A stretch of 64,000 nt of DNA from contig AP026547.1 in assembly GCA_026075535.2 (NCBI GenBank), positions 8,370,001 to 8,434,000 of the forward strand, written 5' to 3'. The translations under genes were made by a program, and so were the position numbers. Of this stretch, positions 12,299 through 23,481 are shown in pieces. This DNA comes from Tricholoma matsutake (Eukaryota > Basidiomycota > Agaricomycetes > Agaricales > Tricholomataceae). A model generated the notes under the pieces. It saw nothing but the letters and a program-made list of their open reading frames with translations, was not told where the DNA came from and did not search any database. The number at the start of each line of letters is the position of its first letter. The stretch's first letter is position 1.

Positions 12299-14478
12299 TA
12301 GTGTTTCAAGGTTCAGTCCATAGGACCGTAGACTAAACTGGACCAAACCGCAGTTCATGTATCGGTCTGGTCCATTTTTCTGAAAAAATGAGTAACTGAA
12401 ACTGCAGTTCGGTTAACGGTTAACTTGTTTTGAAAACATTCGAAAACCATTATAAAACCGGTTTAAACCAGTTTAAACCGGTCTTTTAGCATTCAGACTA
12501 CTTAAACTACAGGAAAGTAAACTAATGTAGATAATGTATAATAAACTAATGTAAATATTACTAATACTGCCATTATAAAATGAAATGGGACAAGCCCAGG
12601 GAAAAAGAAGTCATTTGGTGAGGGTTTATATACCTTGTGGCTGTGCATGGACCATGTGGTTGTGTTTGTGCCCAAGAAATAAAAGTGGCGCCATTTTCCA
12701 AGAATCATGCGTGCGCGATTGCTCAGTCCGGCAATTGCCAGACAATATGATGCTGGGCGCACAGATGTCACTTTGCTGTGCGCTGAGCACCAGAAATAAG
12801 TAGGGCCTTGTAAACATGTAGTAAATTATATTTATGCTCCAAACCTCACCTCCCAACAGTCAAAATATTATTTGATAGAAAAGAAAGTGAGTAACAGGGC
12901 AAGTGAAAAATTTGATAGTTTTACATCTATAACTTATCTTCCAATGAGTCAAATTTAAAAAGCCATGCAGTTCTAGATTCCCCCAAGAATATAGAATAGA
13001 TTTCAGAGTGAAAATGGCAAGTTGTTATTTCTCACATGTTTTCCATTTGTGAGCTTAATACATGTCAGAAAATAGTTTAAAGGCTTGAAAGTGAATCACA
13101 GAGTGTATCAGTATGCCCTGGAATAAGTAGTTAAGTGTTTAATGTGATGTTGAAGGGTTGTGGCCAGATATACTGTAAAATGCATTGATTTATGGACTTG
13201 ATCAACTCGAATTTGACTTGAGTTTGACTTGAGTTCTCATTCATTTGCAATACTCCACAGAAAAATAAAATTTAAGTTGTAGTAGATTAATACAATACTG
13301 CCTCACATGTCTCAACAGTATTTTCACCATTGGCAACAGTGGAGGAGGCCCTGGGGTTGTTGAACTCAATGTGCTCACTGCATCGATCACTATCCAGCAA
13401 TTGCCGGAACGAGTGATTGATGATGCGCGTACACATTCTTTCTGCCAATTCATCCTTCCCTCCTTCTCTCATCCGCCTTCTTGACACTTCATCACCATCC
13501 TGTCCCCACCCATGCCTGCACAAACCAACAAACACAAAACAAGGGGCCTGAATGACAAACTAATGTCGTTTGGGCCCTCAGGTATGTTTTTTTTTAGTTG
13601 ATTTCTTTCTTTTTCTAACCAATTGATTTCTTCATTTTTAGGTTTCTGCATCTTGAGAATGACATCGCCCACCTGCCGAACAACACACACAAGCCATACA
13701 GGCACCCAAAGCAAGCCCTGCGAGCCTCTGCTTGCAGGGCGGCAAAGGGCCTGTTTCTGGACTATGATGACCACAGACGCCAGCACCCTATGCTGCCGCT
13801 GTGAGCCTCTGCTCACAGGGTGGCAATGGGCCCTTTCCTGGACAATGACGACCACCACAAATGGGGGACAGCAAATAGCGGGGACAACAAAGGGTGGGGA
13901 CAACAAACCATGGGGACAACGAATGGCAGGGATGATGGGGACAACAAACAGCAGGGCCGACAGGGATGGACAACACAGGGATGACAAATAATGGGGATAA
14001 TGAATGTGGGGACGATGCATGGCAGGGACAATGAACGTGGGGACAACACATGGCAAGGAGAATGAATGGTGGGGACAACAAACATGGGGATGACTAATGG
14101 CAGGGACAACAAATGCAGGGACAACAAATGCAGGGACAACAAATGGCAGGGACAACAAATGCGGGGACGATGAATGGCTGGGATGACACAATGACCCCAC
14201 CCTCGCTACAAACATGAGACGGTGGGCTGTTTTTTTTTTTTTTCTAACTCTTTTTCTAACTCTATTCTCTTAGCAATACCCCACCGCTGCAAGCACCTGC
14301 TCGCAGGATGTGATTGTTAAATAGTTTTATTTACTATATATTAGAATTTATTTAGCTCATAAAACTGGTTGAAACCGGTTTAAACTGGTTACGGTCCATA
14401 TGACTTAGGATAATGGTCTAGACTGGTTAACCCTCTTAGGGGTTGAAAAACCGGACTGAACTGAACCTTAAAACACTA
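12299..14478. mobile_element. Non-autonomous hAT-like element 1
   Basis: The ends are inverted: TAGTGTTTCAAGGTTCAG at the left and, on the opposite strand, TAGTGTTTTAAGGTTCAG at the right. They are flanked by a perfect 8-bp direct repeat GCACATCA (12291-12298 and 14479-14486), the target size of hAT transposons. For about 180 bp inside each end the sequence is built from repeated words (GGTTTAAACCGGT, GGTTAAC, CGGTCTGGTCC). The interior contains a GGGACAACAAATG-type minisatellite and inverted GCGAGC/GCTCGC words. No transposase frame is present, so it depends on an enzyme made elsewhere. Confidence 0.85.
13845..14175 (+). repeat. Minisatellite inside hAT-like element 1
   Basis: About twenty imperfect copies of a 13-17 nt purine-rich unit of the form (T)GGGGACAACAAATG / GCAGGGACAAC. 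The reverse strand reads as a long open frame of Val-Pro-rich repeats. That frame is a by-product of the repeat, not a gene. A related array lies in the split element at about 20240-20420. Confidence 0.8.
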
Positions 14479-14486
14479 GCACATCA

Positions 14487-14751
14487 ATCATCTTGAATCA
14501 GACATGTATGTAAGATCCCTGTTATGTATTCAATACATGCCATAATGATAACATCAATGACTTACACCAGCATTGGCGATGGTATTGGTAGCAGGAAATG
14601 TTGCAACAAAGTTAATCTGGAATCAACATTTATTGAACAAATATTTCACAAGTATAATTCATAATGTACCTTGATTCTCTGTGCCCGTAGGCAAATATTC
14701 AGAGCCCATTACAGCTTTAAGAAATCAATGACAATGAGAACTTGAGTGACC
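14487..14751. other. Decayed transposon DNA
   Basis: No gene is supported in this short AT-rich stretch between the hAT-like element and the MITE. Confidence 0.3.
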
Positions 14752-15125
14752 TAGTGTTGCCACTGGCTCAGCTGAGGGTTTTCAATAAAATGGCTATAGC
14801 ATTCCAGATAAATTTTCTAAATCTACCAAAATATTTGAGCATATGGATGGGTTGATAAGCTGAGGGGTCATCCGCCAACATTAGTTAATCTGATCAATTA
14901 TCCCTGAGTTATTTAATAAACAAAATTTGGCTTGATAGCTTGGCTTGAAATCAAAGCCAAGTGAATAAGTCAGGAATGTGGGATCTGATCAGCTAATGTT
15001 GGCAGAAGATCCCTTGGCTTATGGGCCCATTCATATGCTCAAATATTCTGATGTATTTAGGAAATGTATCTGGCATGCTATAGCCCTTTTATTGAAAAAC
15101 CTTGGCTGAGCCAGTGGCAACACTA
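14752..15125. mobile_element. MITE with long terminal inverted repeats
   Basis: About 370 bp, beginning TAGTGTTGCCACTGGCTCAG and ending with its inverted copy. The arms match for about 140 bp with few differences (for example GGGCTATAGCAT and ATATTTGAGCATATG in both arms). No 8-bp direct repeat flanks it. If the terminal TA pairs are target duplications, it would belong with Tc1/mariner MITEs. It contains no gene. Confidence 0.75.
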
Positions 15126-17095
15126 CAAGTCGAGTCCGATGGCAAATTGTCAGTATTGAGTTCTGTTTCAGATCCTTCATGACAGGGTTGTTGAGTGCCA
15201 CAAAGATGTCTCAAGAAAGCAATGATCCATGAGCTCTCCAATTGCTGATAATTGGTGCTGGTTGAGGGCAATGGATCCACAGATTGAAAGTCCACAATAG
15301 TGAGAAGTTGGTCAGGAGAAACAAGATGTCAGCCAGATAGTAAGGCTGTTATGATAAGTGATGTGGGTGAGTTGGGTGGATTAGTTGCAAGAGATAAAAG
15401 GCTAGACAGATCCTGACAAAAGCCAGCTCTCATTGCCACCAATAATGGAAGCTCTGGTAGCTGCCACACTTTTTGTGCTCAGAATATCATTGCAGCTGTA
15501 AGCTGTTGATTTAGTCCTTTGATTGCAGGTAATGATAATGCCCATATGTGTGAGGCCTGTAAAATGATTAGTTTGTATGGAAGAGATAAGTCAAGCACAA
15601 AGTTGGACATTTGGAATGTGTTCGAAGATTATATTTATCAGATCTTGCCCAAGTGGAAGAATGAGGGCACAGTTTCCATCAGCATCCATTATTGAGTGAA
15701 GTGGCCAAGTAGATAGTCATGTATGGGCATTGGGAGCAATTGCTTGAATAAAGTTTGCATTTGTAGCAGCAGCAAAGCCATGGAGTAGATATAAAATGAT
15801 GAATAGAGAAATGGGAAGTGGACTGTAGCCATGCAATAATGAAAGTTTCAAAATTATGCCATATGCAATAAAAAGTGCCAAGTCTTCTTCAGAGGGAGAG
15901 AAAGATAAAATAAGTGGCATGTAGAGTCCATCTGATATGGACAGCCAATGGTTAGTATTACTGGTGATGAGAGAGATAAGTGAGGACCAGGCTGAGTGGG
16001 CTGGACTGCTCCCAACACCCTCTCCACTAAAAAAAGGGAGTCACATTAGTATTGAGATAAAAGGCAAATAAAGATAGGCTTACATTGAGAAATGAAGTCA
16101 CTTAGTTGCTAAATGGTTGATCAATGAGTCCCTAATGGATGCTCCCATGGGTAAGTTCAATGGTGGAATGCCACAAAGCTCTGAAACCAGGGATTTGAGC
16201 AAGGCCACTGCTGCATGCATGGGTGTGTCAGCAATAATGTGTGGTTCACCATCTTGAAAGGGCACATCAAGTAGAGACTGAATAGCTTGATTCTATTGTC
16301 TCAATGCTTGTTATGCTTCAAGAGATATGGGACGAGTAGGAGAGACACTGCATGTAGTAACATCTACAGTCAATGGTGTAACAATAGAAAGCAATATGGG
16401 GGGGAGCTGGAAAAGGCAAAAGAAGCAGGCTGGGCACAGGCTGGGTGCATATGGCATCAGCACATGTAAATGGTCAGAAAGGGAAAGCTGTGTGTATCTA
16501 TTAAACAAGGCATGGACATGATAGATGAAAGATACCAATTGTAAAACAGGAGATAGCGAGCTTGATTCTGTATTATCATTTTCTACTGCATAAGTACAAG
16601 CTTCTTCACATCGAGATTCAGATAATTCTTCATTTACTCTAGTTGCATAATGGCTGTCCCATAGTCATTGGTAAAGACATGCATGGGCACCATGATCACT
16701 AATTCCATGCATGTACAATGGTCCAACAATAATCTTCATTGTTGGAACTTGGGTTAAACATTAGGTCATCACAAACAACATCAAAATTGTGAATCATACT
16801 GATAAATATGATAAATCGTTCAGGCTGTCCCACCTCTTTGAATGATGGCTACTGCCCAACAACTTTTCATAGGGTGTGATGAGTCACAGTGCCCACCAAA
16901 GTCCTGATTACTGTCAATAATGCTCCAAGGTTCGACAAGCGCTGCCTTTTTCCACTCTGAAGCAAAGTCCATTCACAGGGTGATGACTGTGACAAAGATG
17001 ATGGTGATAGAGATGAAGCAGCATAATCGGAACTGGATAAAAAAGTGAAATTATGCTCTGAGAAATGAGCCCCAGTAGGAAGTCTGTTGTTTACC
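15126..17095 (-). pseudogene. Decayed transposon-associated gene, function unknown
   Basis: A nearly continuous reading on the minus strand is broken by several TGA/TAG codons and at least one clear intron (GTAAGC..TTTTTTTAG, about 16083-16026). Readable stretches include SDYAASSLSPSSLSQSSPCE, DVPFQDGEPHIIADTP, NHWLSISDGLYMPLILSFS and LILPLGQDLINIIFEHIPN. Its composition and splice signals show that it was coding. I do not recognise a catalytic domain. It follows the coiled-coil gene at 17.8-19.6 kb on the same strand and could be its continuation or a second gene of one element. Confidence 0.5.
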
Positions 17096-17099
17096 TAAG

Positions 17100-17480
17100 A
17101 TTTTTGCCTATTTACTCCGTTTGAGTAGTGTAAAATTGATCTAAACCAAAATGCTGAATATACCATATGTAGCATCGATTAGCATAAATTTGACATGATT
17201 GCAATGGATTGCCTTGATGGTAATGAACTCAAATTGACATTATTTTCAATTGAAATCTATTGCTATTGATTTTGTTTGGCTTTTTGTTTTTCTGGTATCA
17301 ATTGATACAAATCTATTCTTTCTATTACAAATGATCACATGCAACATATCATCGATTCACATCAATTCCTGTTGATCATCCCATTGATTCCTGTTGACTA
17401 CTCTGTTTCCCCCCTAGTATCCAGGCACAAAGAATAAAATACAAGTCCATCACTGTATGCAGCAGTCAGAATCAAAAAAA
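17100..17480. repeat. Word-rich DNA of ATTGAT units
   Basis: Copies of ATTGAT, AATTGAT and CATTGATTCCTGTTGA recur through this stretch. One edge reads (minus strand) TAGGGGGGAAACAGAGTAGT at about 17416, like a hAT-type end. A matching second end and a target duplication were not found, so it is recorded as a repeat only. Confidence 0.35.
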
Positions 17481-17524
17481 GTCAAGTCCATGAGTGTGAG
17501 TGCATGTCTGTGAATGCAAGTGAG

Positions 17525-17645
17525 AGCGAAGGAGAGGGAGTGAAAGCGAGCAAAAGCAAATGAGGGCACATGAAAGCAAGGGAGAGGGAGTGAAAGTGAG
17601 CAAAAGCAAATGAGGGCGCATGAAAGCAAGTGAAACCAAGAGCAA
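17525..17645 (+). repeat. Tandem duplication of a 52-bp purine-rich unit
   Basis: A unit of the form GGAGAGGGAGTGAAAGCGAG..AAATGAGGGCACATGAAAGCAAG appears twice with three differences, followed by a degraded third copy. The surrounding DNA is similarly rich in GAAAGCGAGC words. Confidence 0.6.
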
Positions 17646-17814
17646 ACAAGAGTAAATGAGAGGGAGTGAAACCAGCAAGTCCCATCGGAAGTGAGATCTA
17701 GTGAGAGAACATGTGTGAGTGCACAAGAATGTGAAGTGGTCCTGGTGAAATCAAAGTCAAATGTTGAAACAGTTACGCTGGAAGGACCTGATTAGTAAAT
17801 CAATGAAACATAGA

Positions 17815-19601
17815 AGAAAAATGTGCCTTGACTCTTTTTCCTTTCTTTACGAGCCTTCCTCTGGTGTTTAAAAATTATTGTTAAGCTTTTTCTAATACAT
17901 AGAACAGGGATACTAACCTCCACTATAGCTGCTTGTTTCCACAGCTGGGATAGATACAGATAAATCAGGGACACACAAAAAAGGAAGAGATTGAGTGTGG
18001 TGCATACCTTTACCTCTTCCTCACATAGGCCATTCCAGTAAGCCTTGAATTCCTCCTCTGTCTCACCTTTGTGGGTCTTAATCCAATCCTGCCAACATAA
18101 GTTTCTAGTGCAATGATCAGAAGAGAAAAGTGATGTGTGAAAAAAAAATCACTTATCACTGATAGAGTCGCTCACAACAGCAGGTGCAGCGACCTTCCAT
18201 TTTTTTGGCGCAGGAGCCTCAGCTGAATGAGCTGCCCCATTTGCAAGTGATGTGTCAATCAGCAGGGCTGATGTTGAGTCCAGTGCCCCTGCTGCCGATA
18301 TTGTTGCTGACATTGCTGGGGCTGTTGGTGGTGCTGATGCTGTTGCTGTTGCTGCCGGTGGTGCTGACCCCTCATCCATGTGCACTGGTAGGTCTTCTGG
18401 ACTTTCGTCTACCTCGTCATCCCTTCAAACAACTTTACATCAACCAATCATGCCCAAAGGAGATGATACTCACTGAAGTGGGTCCACAATTGTTATTTGC
18501 CATGCTGAGGGCAAGTTCTCCATCTGAAAAGATGGGAGTAAGCCTGGGCTCTCTTCAGGAAGGGAATCAAAAACTTACTGCCACATCCTCCAAGTCCAGT
18601 ATGTCACTCGATTCCCCATGTGAATTTGTGTATAACTGATCAGGTTCTGATGTCTCCTGTGAGATTCTCATTGTTGAGGGCCTCTGCCTTTGCTTTTAGA
18701 GTGGTGTTGGAAATGAGATGATTTCGCACCCATGACGGGTAGTTCTTCGAGATCCAATACTTCAGTTTCCAGTTGTCATTGCATAGTCCCAAGTAATGGA
18801 ATCTAGGATCGTTTAGTGTTTCTGAGTCTACAAACCTTACTGTGAAACTGTCTGCTTCGCTCCAGACCATTGGTGCCAGGCCATGTTTGCGGAGAGTTGC
18901 CCAAAGGCTGAACATCTTTTGACCTTGCTGTGTTATCAGGGCCTTCGAAACTGGAATGCTGTCCTCTTTTTCAAGATATATGTGCGCGGTGTCTGGCTCC
19001 AGGGAGTTGCAGTCATCATTAGGTGTCTCTTTCTCTGGCCAACCGTGTTTCTTTCCTTTTTTTGCATTGCCATTTGTTGCACCCTTCTGTGCCCTTTCAT
19101 AAGTGTTCCATGAGCTTTTCGTCCAGAACTTGACATTGTCAAAGTCATTCTGATTGAGTGGGGATGGTGGATCCTTCATGGAGGGAAGGTGTGTCCAGCT
19201 CTGGTTGCTTGACATGACAGTGAAATTCATAGGTGCTCGAGTCAATTTGTCATTTATTTCTCTGTTAGAACACTAATAAGTCAATACCATGCATTTATAT
19301 GAGAACTCACTCTATTGTCTGTAATTGTGTTTGCAAATGAATCACTTCCTCCTCCAGTGAGTGCTTCAAGCCTTCAAATTGCATCTTCTCATTTGTGGCT
19401 TGAGCCAGCATCAATTCTAACTGCATATATGCAGCATTACCAGAGACAGTAAGATCATGCTCCATAGCCTGTCATATGATATTGATAAGGTCCTCATTTT
19501 TGAGGGTGGGATCCTGTTGAACACAGCATCAGCAAGTGTTACAACAATCAGTAACTTACATATGGGGTAGTACTAGTAGCATTCGATTCCATTGGCACCA
19601 T
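17815..19601 (-). pseudogene. Multi-exon transposon-associated gene with coiled coil
   Basis: Start ATG at 19601 (MVPMESNATSTTPY). Introns include 19559-19514, 19310-19262 and 18578-18524. Small exons near 18523-18474, 18422-18149 and 18093-18010 and two more follow, ending with RKARKERKKSQ. After the first exon comes a leucine/glutamate-rich coiled coil (LKHSLEEEVIHLQTQLQ). A conserved block follows: MFSLWATLRKHGLAP, FRHY-type FHYLGLCNDNWKLKYWISKNYPSW. A Thr/Ala-rich low-complexity segment and a basic tail come last. Genes of this kind recur with DNA transposons in mushroom genomes as I remember them; the role is unknown. A TGA interrupts after LINII (probably CGA to TGA) and a frameshift lies near 18665, so this copy is probably dead. 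Confidence 0.55.
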
Positions 19602-19893
19602 GATCAATCACTGATGATGATTTTCAGGGAAAGTCCAATTCCTCCAACCAGATGGATGTTGCAAAACTGGATCGATTGCACTGAGCCCAGTAGAAAGACC
19701 AAAATTGTTGGATAAAGGCAGCATTGGAGAGCGTGATGTAAGGGGAAGAGCAGGGATGAAAAAACAGCAAAGGCATATAAACAAACCAACTCAATTTCAA
19801 TACTGCTGCCATGAAGACTGTGCAACATGCTGATTCTGCTTTCCTGGCTGCTGTGCGCGATGCAAACTTGGAAACGCTCATTGCTAGTGGAAA

Positions 19894-20540
19894 TAGTGTT
19901 TAAAGGTTTGGTTTGGTCTGGTTTTTTGACTCCAAAGTGGGTTAACCGTGACCATAACTGGTCCAGACCGCAACCCTAAGTGATGTAGACTGTAACCAGA
20001 CCGATTGGGACTGGTCCCATCAGTTCAGTTATGGTCCAAAAAACCAGTTTCGACCAGTTTTCCCCCATTTTTTCACACTAACTAAATTTAATTATGTATA
20101 CAAAATAAAATAAACACCCTGCAAGCAGTTGCTTGCAGCAGTGCAGTGTAGCCACTTAGAGAATGAAAAAAAGAGAACAAAAAAGAAAAAGAAAAAAGAA
20201 CAGCCCCCACCATCTCACATTTGTAGCGAGGGTGGGGTCCTACTGCTGTTTGTTCATTGTCCCACTGTTTGTCCTCCCTGCTGTTTGTTGTTCCCCACCA
20301 TTCGTCATCCTCGCTGTTTGTTGTCTGTCATTCATTGGCCTGGTACCCCCTGTTCATTGTTCCCTGCCATGCGTCATCCATGCTGTTCATCGTCGTCAGC
20401 ACCTCCATATCCCCCTATGAGCAGTGGCTCGCAGGCGGGGTGGTGGTGCTGTGACATGGCAGCAGCAGCCATTGCCATAACAGTACTTGTTGCCACCCTG
20501 CAAGCAGAGGCTCACAGCGGTGGCAATAGTATGTCCAGCA
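19894..20540 (-). mobile_element. Right-hand part of split hAT-like element 2
   Basis: The sequence begins TAGTGTTTAAAGGTTTGG at 19894 after AGTGGAAA (19886-19893). The inner words (GGTTTTT.GAC.CC, GGGTTAACC) match the right end of the 12.3-14.5 kb element read on the minus strand. The same GCAAGCAG..CTTGCAG words and minisatellite type follow. The matching left end lies at 29563 in the opposite sense, preceded by the complementary TTTCCACT. The two halves were separated by an inversion. Confidence 0.7.
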
Positions 20541-20569
20541 CATATTATACATGTCTGAGTCCTAAGAGA

Positions 20570-21405
20570 AATTGTGCAATGGAAAGCAATGGAGACATGT
20601 CATCCTCTCATCTTTTTGGCCCCTTCAAATGACATGCAAATAGGTTAGAATTAAGTGTAAGATAGTGCTTAACAGTGGAAAACTCACCGAGATATCTTAT
20701 AGTTGTATAATACCCCTCCAAGCGAAATCCTGTCATAATAAAAGAATGACAAGACGCAATCCTGTAGTCTTTTTGGACTCTTTAAACGACATGTAAATAG
20801 GTTAGAATAGAGTGTAAGATGATGCTTAACAGTAAAAAACTCACCGAGATATATCATGGTTGTGTAATACCCCCCTCCAAGCAAAATCCTGTCATAACAA
20901 AAGAATGGCAAGATGCAATGCTCTCGTCTCTTTGGACCCTTCAAACAACATGTAAATAGGTTAGAATAGAGTGTAAGATGATGCTTAACAGTGGAAAACT
21001 CACCAAGATATATCATGGTTGTGTAATACCCCCTCCAAGCGAAATCCTGTCATAACAAAAGAACAGCAAGATGTGATGCTCTCATCTCTTCGGACCCTTC
21101 AAACGACATGTAAATGTGTTAGAATCAAGTATAAGATCAAGGAAAATTCACAGAGATATATCATGGTTGTGTAATACCCCCCTCCAAGCGAAATCCTGTC
21201 ATAACAAAAGAACAGCAAGATGCAATGCTCTTGTCTCTTTGGACCCTTCAAACAACATGTAAATATGTTAGAATCAAGTATAAGATCAAGCTTAAGAAAG
21301 GAAAATTCACAGAGATATATCGTGATTGTGTAATACCCCCCTCCAAGCAAAATCTTATCATAACAGAAGAATGAAAAGACCCAATCCTCTCATCTACAAC
21401 ATGTG
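20570..21405. repeat. Five-copy tandem array, unit about 158 bp
   Basis: The word GGACCCTTCAAACRACATG recurs at 20618, 20775, 20934, 21092 and 21241, giving periods of 157, 159, 158 and 149 bp. Each unit also contains TTAGAATAGAGTGTAAGATG, a run TAATACCCCCCTCCAAGC and AATCCTGTCATAACAAAAGA. The array lies between the split hAT-like fragment and the displaced transposase half. It has no protein-like reading. Confidence 0.85.
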
Positions 21406-21439
21406 ATGCAAACAACGCATATTATGTGTTTGTTTACTG

Positions 21440-22593
21440 TGAACAAACAAGTGCAACTACTACAACATATATAAACCCCAGCAATTTGCATGGCCTCCCC
21501 CCTTGTAGTTAGCTTCTTATACATAATATGTACTGGCACACCTACAAAAGAAACCTATGGCTCTTGCTTTCAGCACAGACCTCTTCCAAGTACAACAAGT
21601 ATCACCTGCAAACTGGTCTTTGCAAGCCCACACTCTTTTCTGGACTTATGACGCTTGGTATTCCCAATATCTTTACGATGGATCTCATGCATCTTTTAGT
21701 TTTGAACAACCCTGATCTCCTTCTGGGACTGTGGAGAGGCACAATCAAGGATTATCCACCTGAGAATGTCTTCACCTGGGACTGGGCTGTTCTCAAGGAC
21801 CAAAAACGGTGGAAGGCTCATGTTCAGCTATATATCTATGGTCTTGGGCCTGTTTTGCTTCGACACATCCTTCCACAGCCCTACTGGGAGCACTACTGCA
21901 AATTGGTTGCCGGAATTCAAGTACTTCAGTGTCCCATTATTACTCCACAGGGACTCCAAGATGGTGACAAAACCCTCAAGAATTTTGTCAAGGATTTCGA
22001 GGCACTTTACTACCAACGGAAGGAATCACGCATTCATTTCATTTGTCACAGCATACATTTACTCACTCACATTGCTCCTGAGACAGTTTAAGCTGGTCCA
22101 CCTGCCTGTTATGCACAGTAGACAATGGAGACCACTATTGGTAATCTCGGCAGGAAAATTTGTCAAGACAAAGACTTCTTCCGAAATCTCAAAGAATGTG
22201 GAGTACTTCAAGCTCAAATCAACACTCTCATGGTGATGTATCTGAAACTTGAGATCAATCATGGCATGCAGAGGCTGTCTATCTATGCTCACGCCTTTCT
22301 GAATGGTTATGCATTTCTACCATGACATGACAATACAGCAAGAGCAATGGCAGATTTCGAATACAATGCATTGATGGTATACTGGCAACAGGCTGGATGG
22401 CCCAATCAGCTATCCTGGCCCAACAGAATTGTTTGTTGGGGGCGCTTGGCATTGCCCAATGGACAACATGCACGCTCTATTTGGTGTGAGTCAAGCAACA
22501 GGTCTGCCGTTTGTTGAACCTCCTGTGTTGAGGTAAGTCTCGTATTATTTCATCCATGCTGCCTCATAATCATTCCAGATTGAATACAATGGG
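21440..22593 (+). pseudogene. Tnp2-type transposase, C-terminal half (first part)
   Basis: The reading matches the Tnp2/CACTA-type transposase family: TGLCKPTLFSGL, TLGIPNIFTMDLMHLLVLN, DLLLGLWRGTI, LYIYGLGPVLL, YWEHYCKLVAGI, ALYYQRKESRIHF, LTHIAPETV and QWTMETTIGNLG. The frame carries TAA (22089-22091) and TAG (about 22122-22124) codons and later frameshifts. A GTAAGT..TTCCAG intron lies near 22532-22578, after which the Gypsy element interrupts the gene. The N-terminal half of the gene is on the other strand at 29.8-31.4 kb. It would have cut and pasted its own element; this copy is dead. Confidence 0.85.
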
Positions 22594-22995
22594 TGTTAGG
22601 AAACCACCCCATTACCTAATACAATTTCATTTTTATTTTATTATGTCGAATTATGCTACATGACGCCAAATTATGCTACACTTTGATAGCATGGGAATTT
22701 TATTTTGCATGCATCAATATGTATGCGCATGTGCAAATGCGTCGGTAACAACAATGTACAATATATGTAACATAGTATATAAACCCTAAATATATGCCTA
22801 GGGGACCCCAGTTGTGTTCTCTTAGATATTCCACCTATGTTTTTGGTGTGAAAGGCCTATCTCAACAAACTCACCTATTAATAACCCCTCACATCAAAAC
22901 CATCAATTCCCCCATCACGAGCGTGGATCCCGCCCCCTTCTTGTAGAGAGAACCCACACGGTCTTAGCTAGCAGATAGTGGGTGTTGCCCTAACA
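22594..22995 (+). repeat. Gypsy 5' LTR
   Basis: 402 bp starting TGTTAGGAAACC and ending GCCCTAACA. It holds a TATA box (22776-22783) and the presumed transcript start at 22810. It differs from the 3' copy by scattered substitutions and small indels only. Confidence 0.9.
22776..22783 (+). promoter_or_regulatory. TATA box of the Gypsy LTR promoter
   Basis: TATATAAA lies 34 nt upstream of AGTTGTGTTCT (22810-22820), the presumed first bases of the transcript. The spacing is typical for a TATA-driven start. The 3' LTR keeps the same box. Confidence 0.65.
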
Positions 22996-22997
22996 GA

Positions 22998-23008
22998 AGA
23001 ACACAACT
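22998..23008 (+). promoter_or_regulatory. Self-priming primer-binding site
   Basis: AGAACACAACT, three bases inside the 5' LTR boundary, is the exact reverse complement of AGTTGTGTTCT at 22810-22820, the presumed 5' end of the transcript. Tf1/sushi retrotransposons prime reverse transcription by folding an 11-nt transcript 5' end onto such a site instead of using a tRNA. Length and position agree with that model. Confidence 0.7.
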
Positions 23009-23481
23009 CCCCATATCAGTGCACCTTCTCTTACTTGCGCATACGTCATTGTTTCACTGCACCACATCCGATTACTCATCCTTTTGACACGAGCCAGAAG
23101 TACTTGTATATACATAATCTACCTTTTCTTTCGTAAGCTGATGCCAGGCCTCGCCTTACATTGCGACCACCAGTGATTGAGAGGCAGCACTCATCATTAG
23201 GACAGCTGCAACCAGACAACTGATTGGATCTGGTTTAGTTACGATTAACATTACTCTATTTGGACGACTATTTTAGTTACAAGCCGAATTCAGTGATATA
23301 TCCAAGATCAGGCACTGTTGGAAGGGTTATTGATCCGAAGTGTCAAAATAGGCGCCTGATGAACAACGAACAATTGACAAACAATTGACAAACCATCATG
23401 TGACCCGTAAACGTTTGGAGAGGTCTCGAAGAAAAAATTTTGAATTTGCCAAAGAAGTGATTCATCACAGATTCTACAATT

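Noticed and set aside
13469..14215. A 248-residue minus-strand open frame, Val/Pro/Ser-rich
   Set aside because: It is the reading of the GGGACAACAAATG minisatellite inside a hAT-like element. Adjacent frames are equally open because the unit lacks stops.
17100..17760. A further hAT-like element
   Set aside because: One edge looks right (TAGGGGGGAAACAG on minus) but no second end or 8-bp duplication was found.
20570..21405. Possible CRISPR array
   Set aside because: The repeats are about 158 bp and contiguous without spacers, in a eukaryotic genome.
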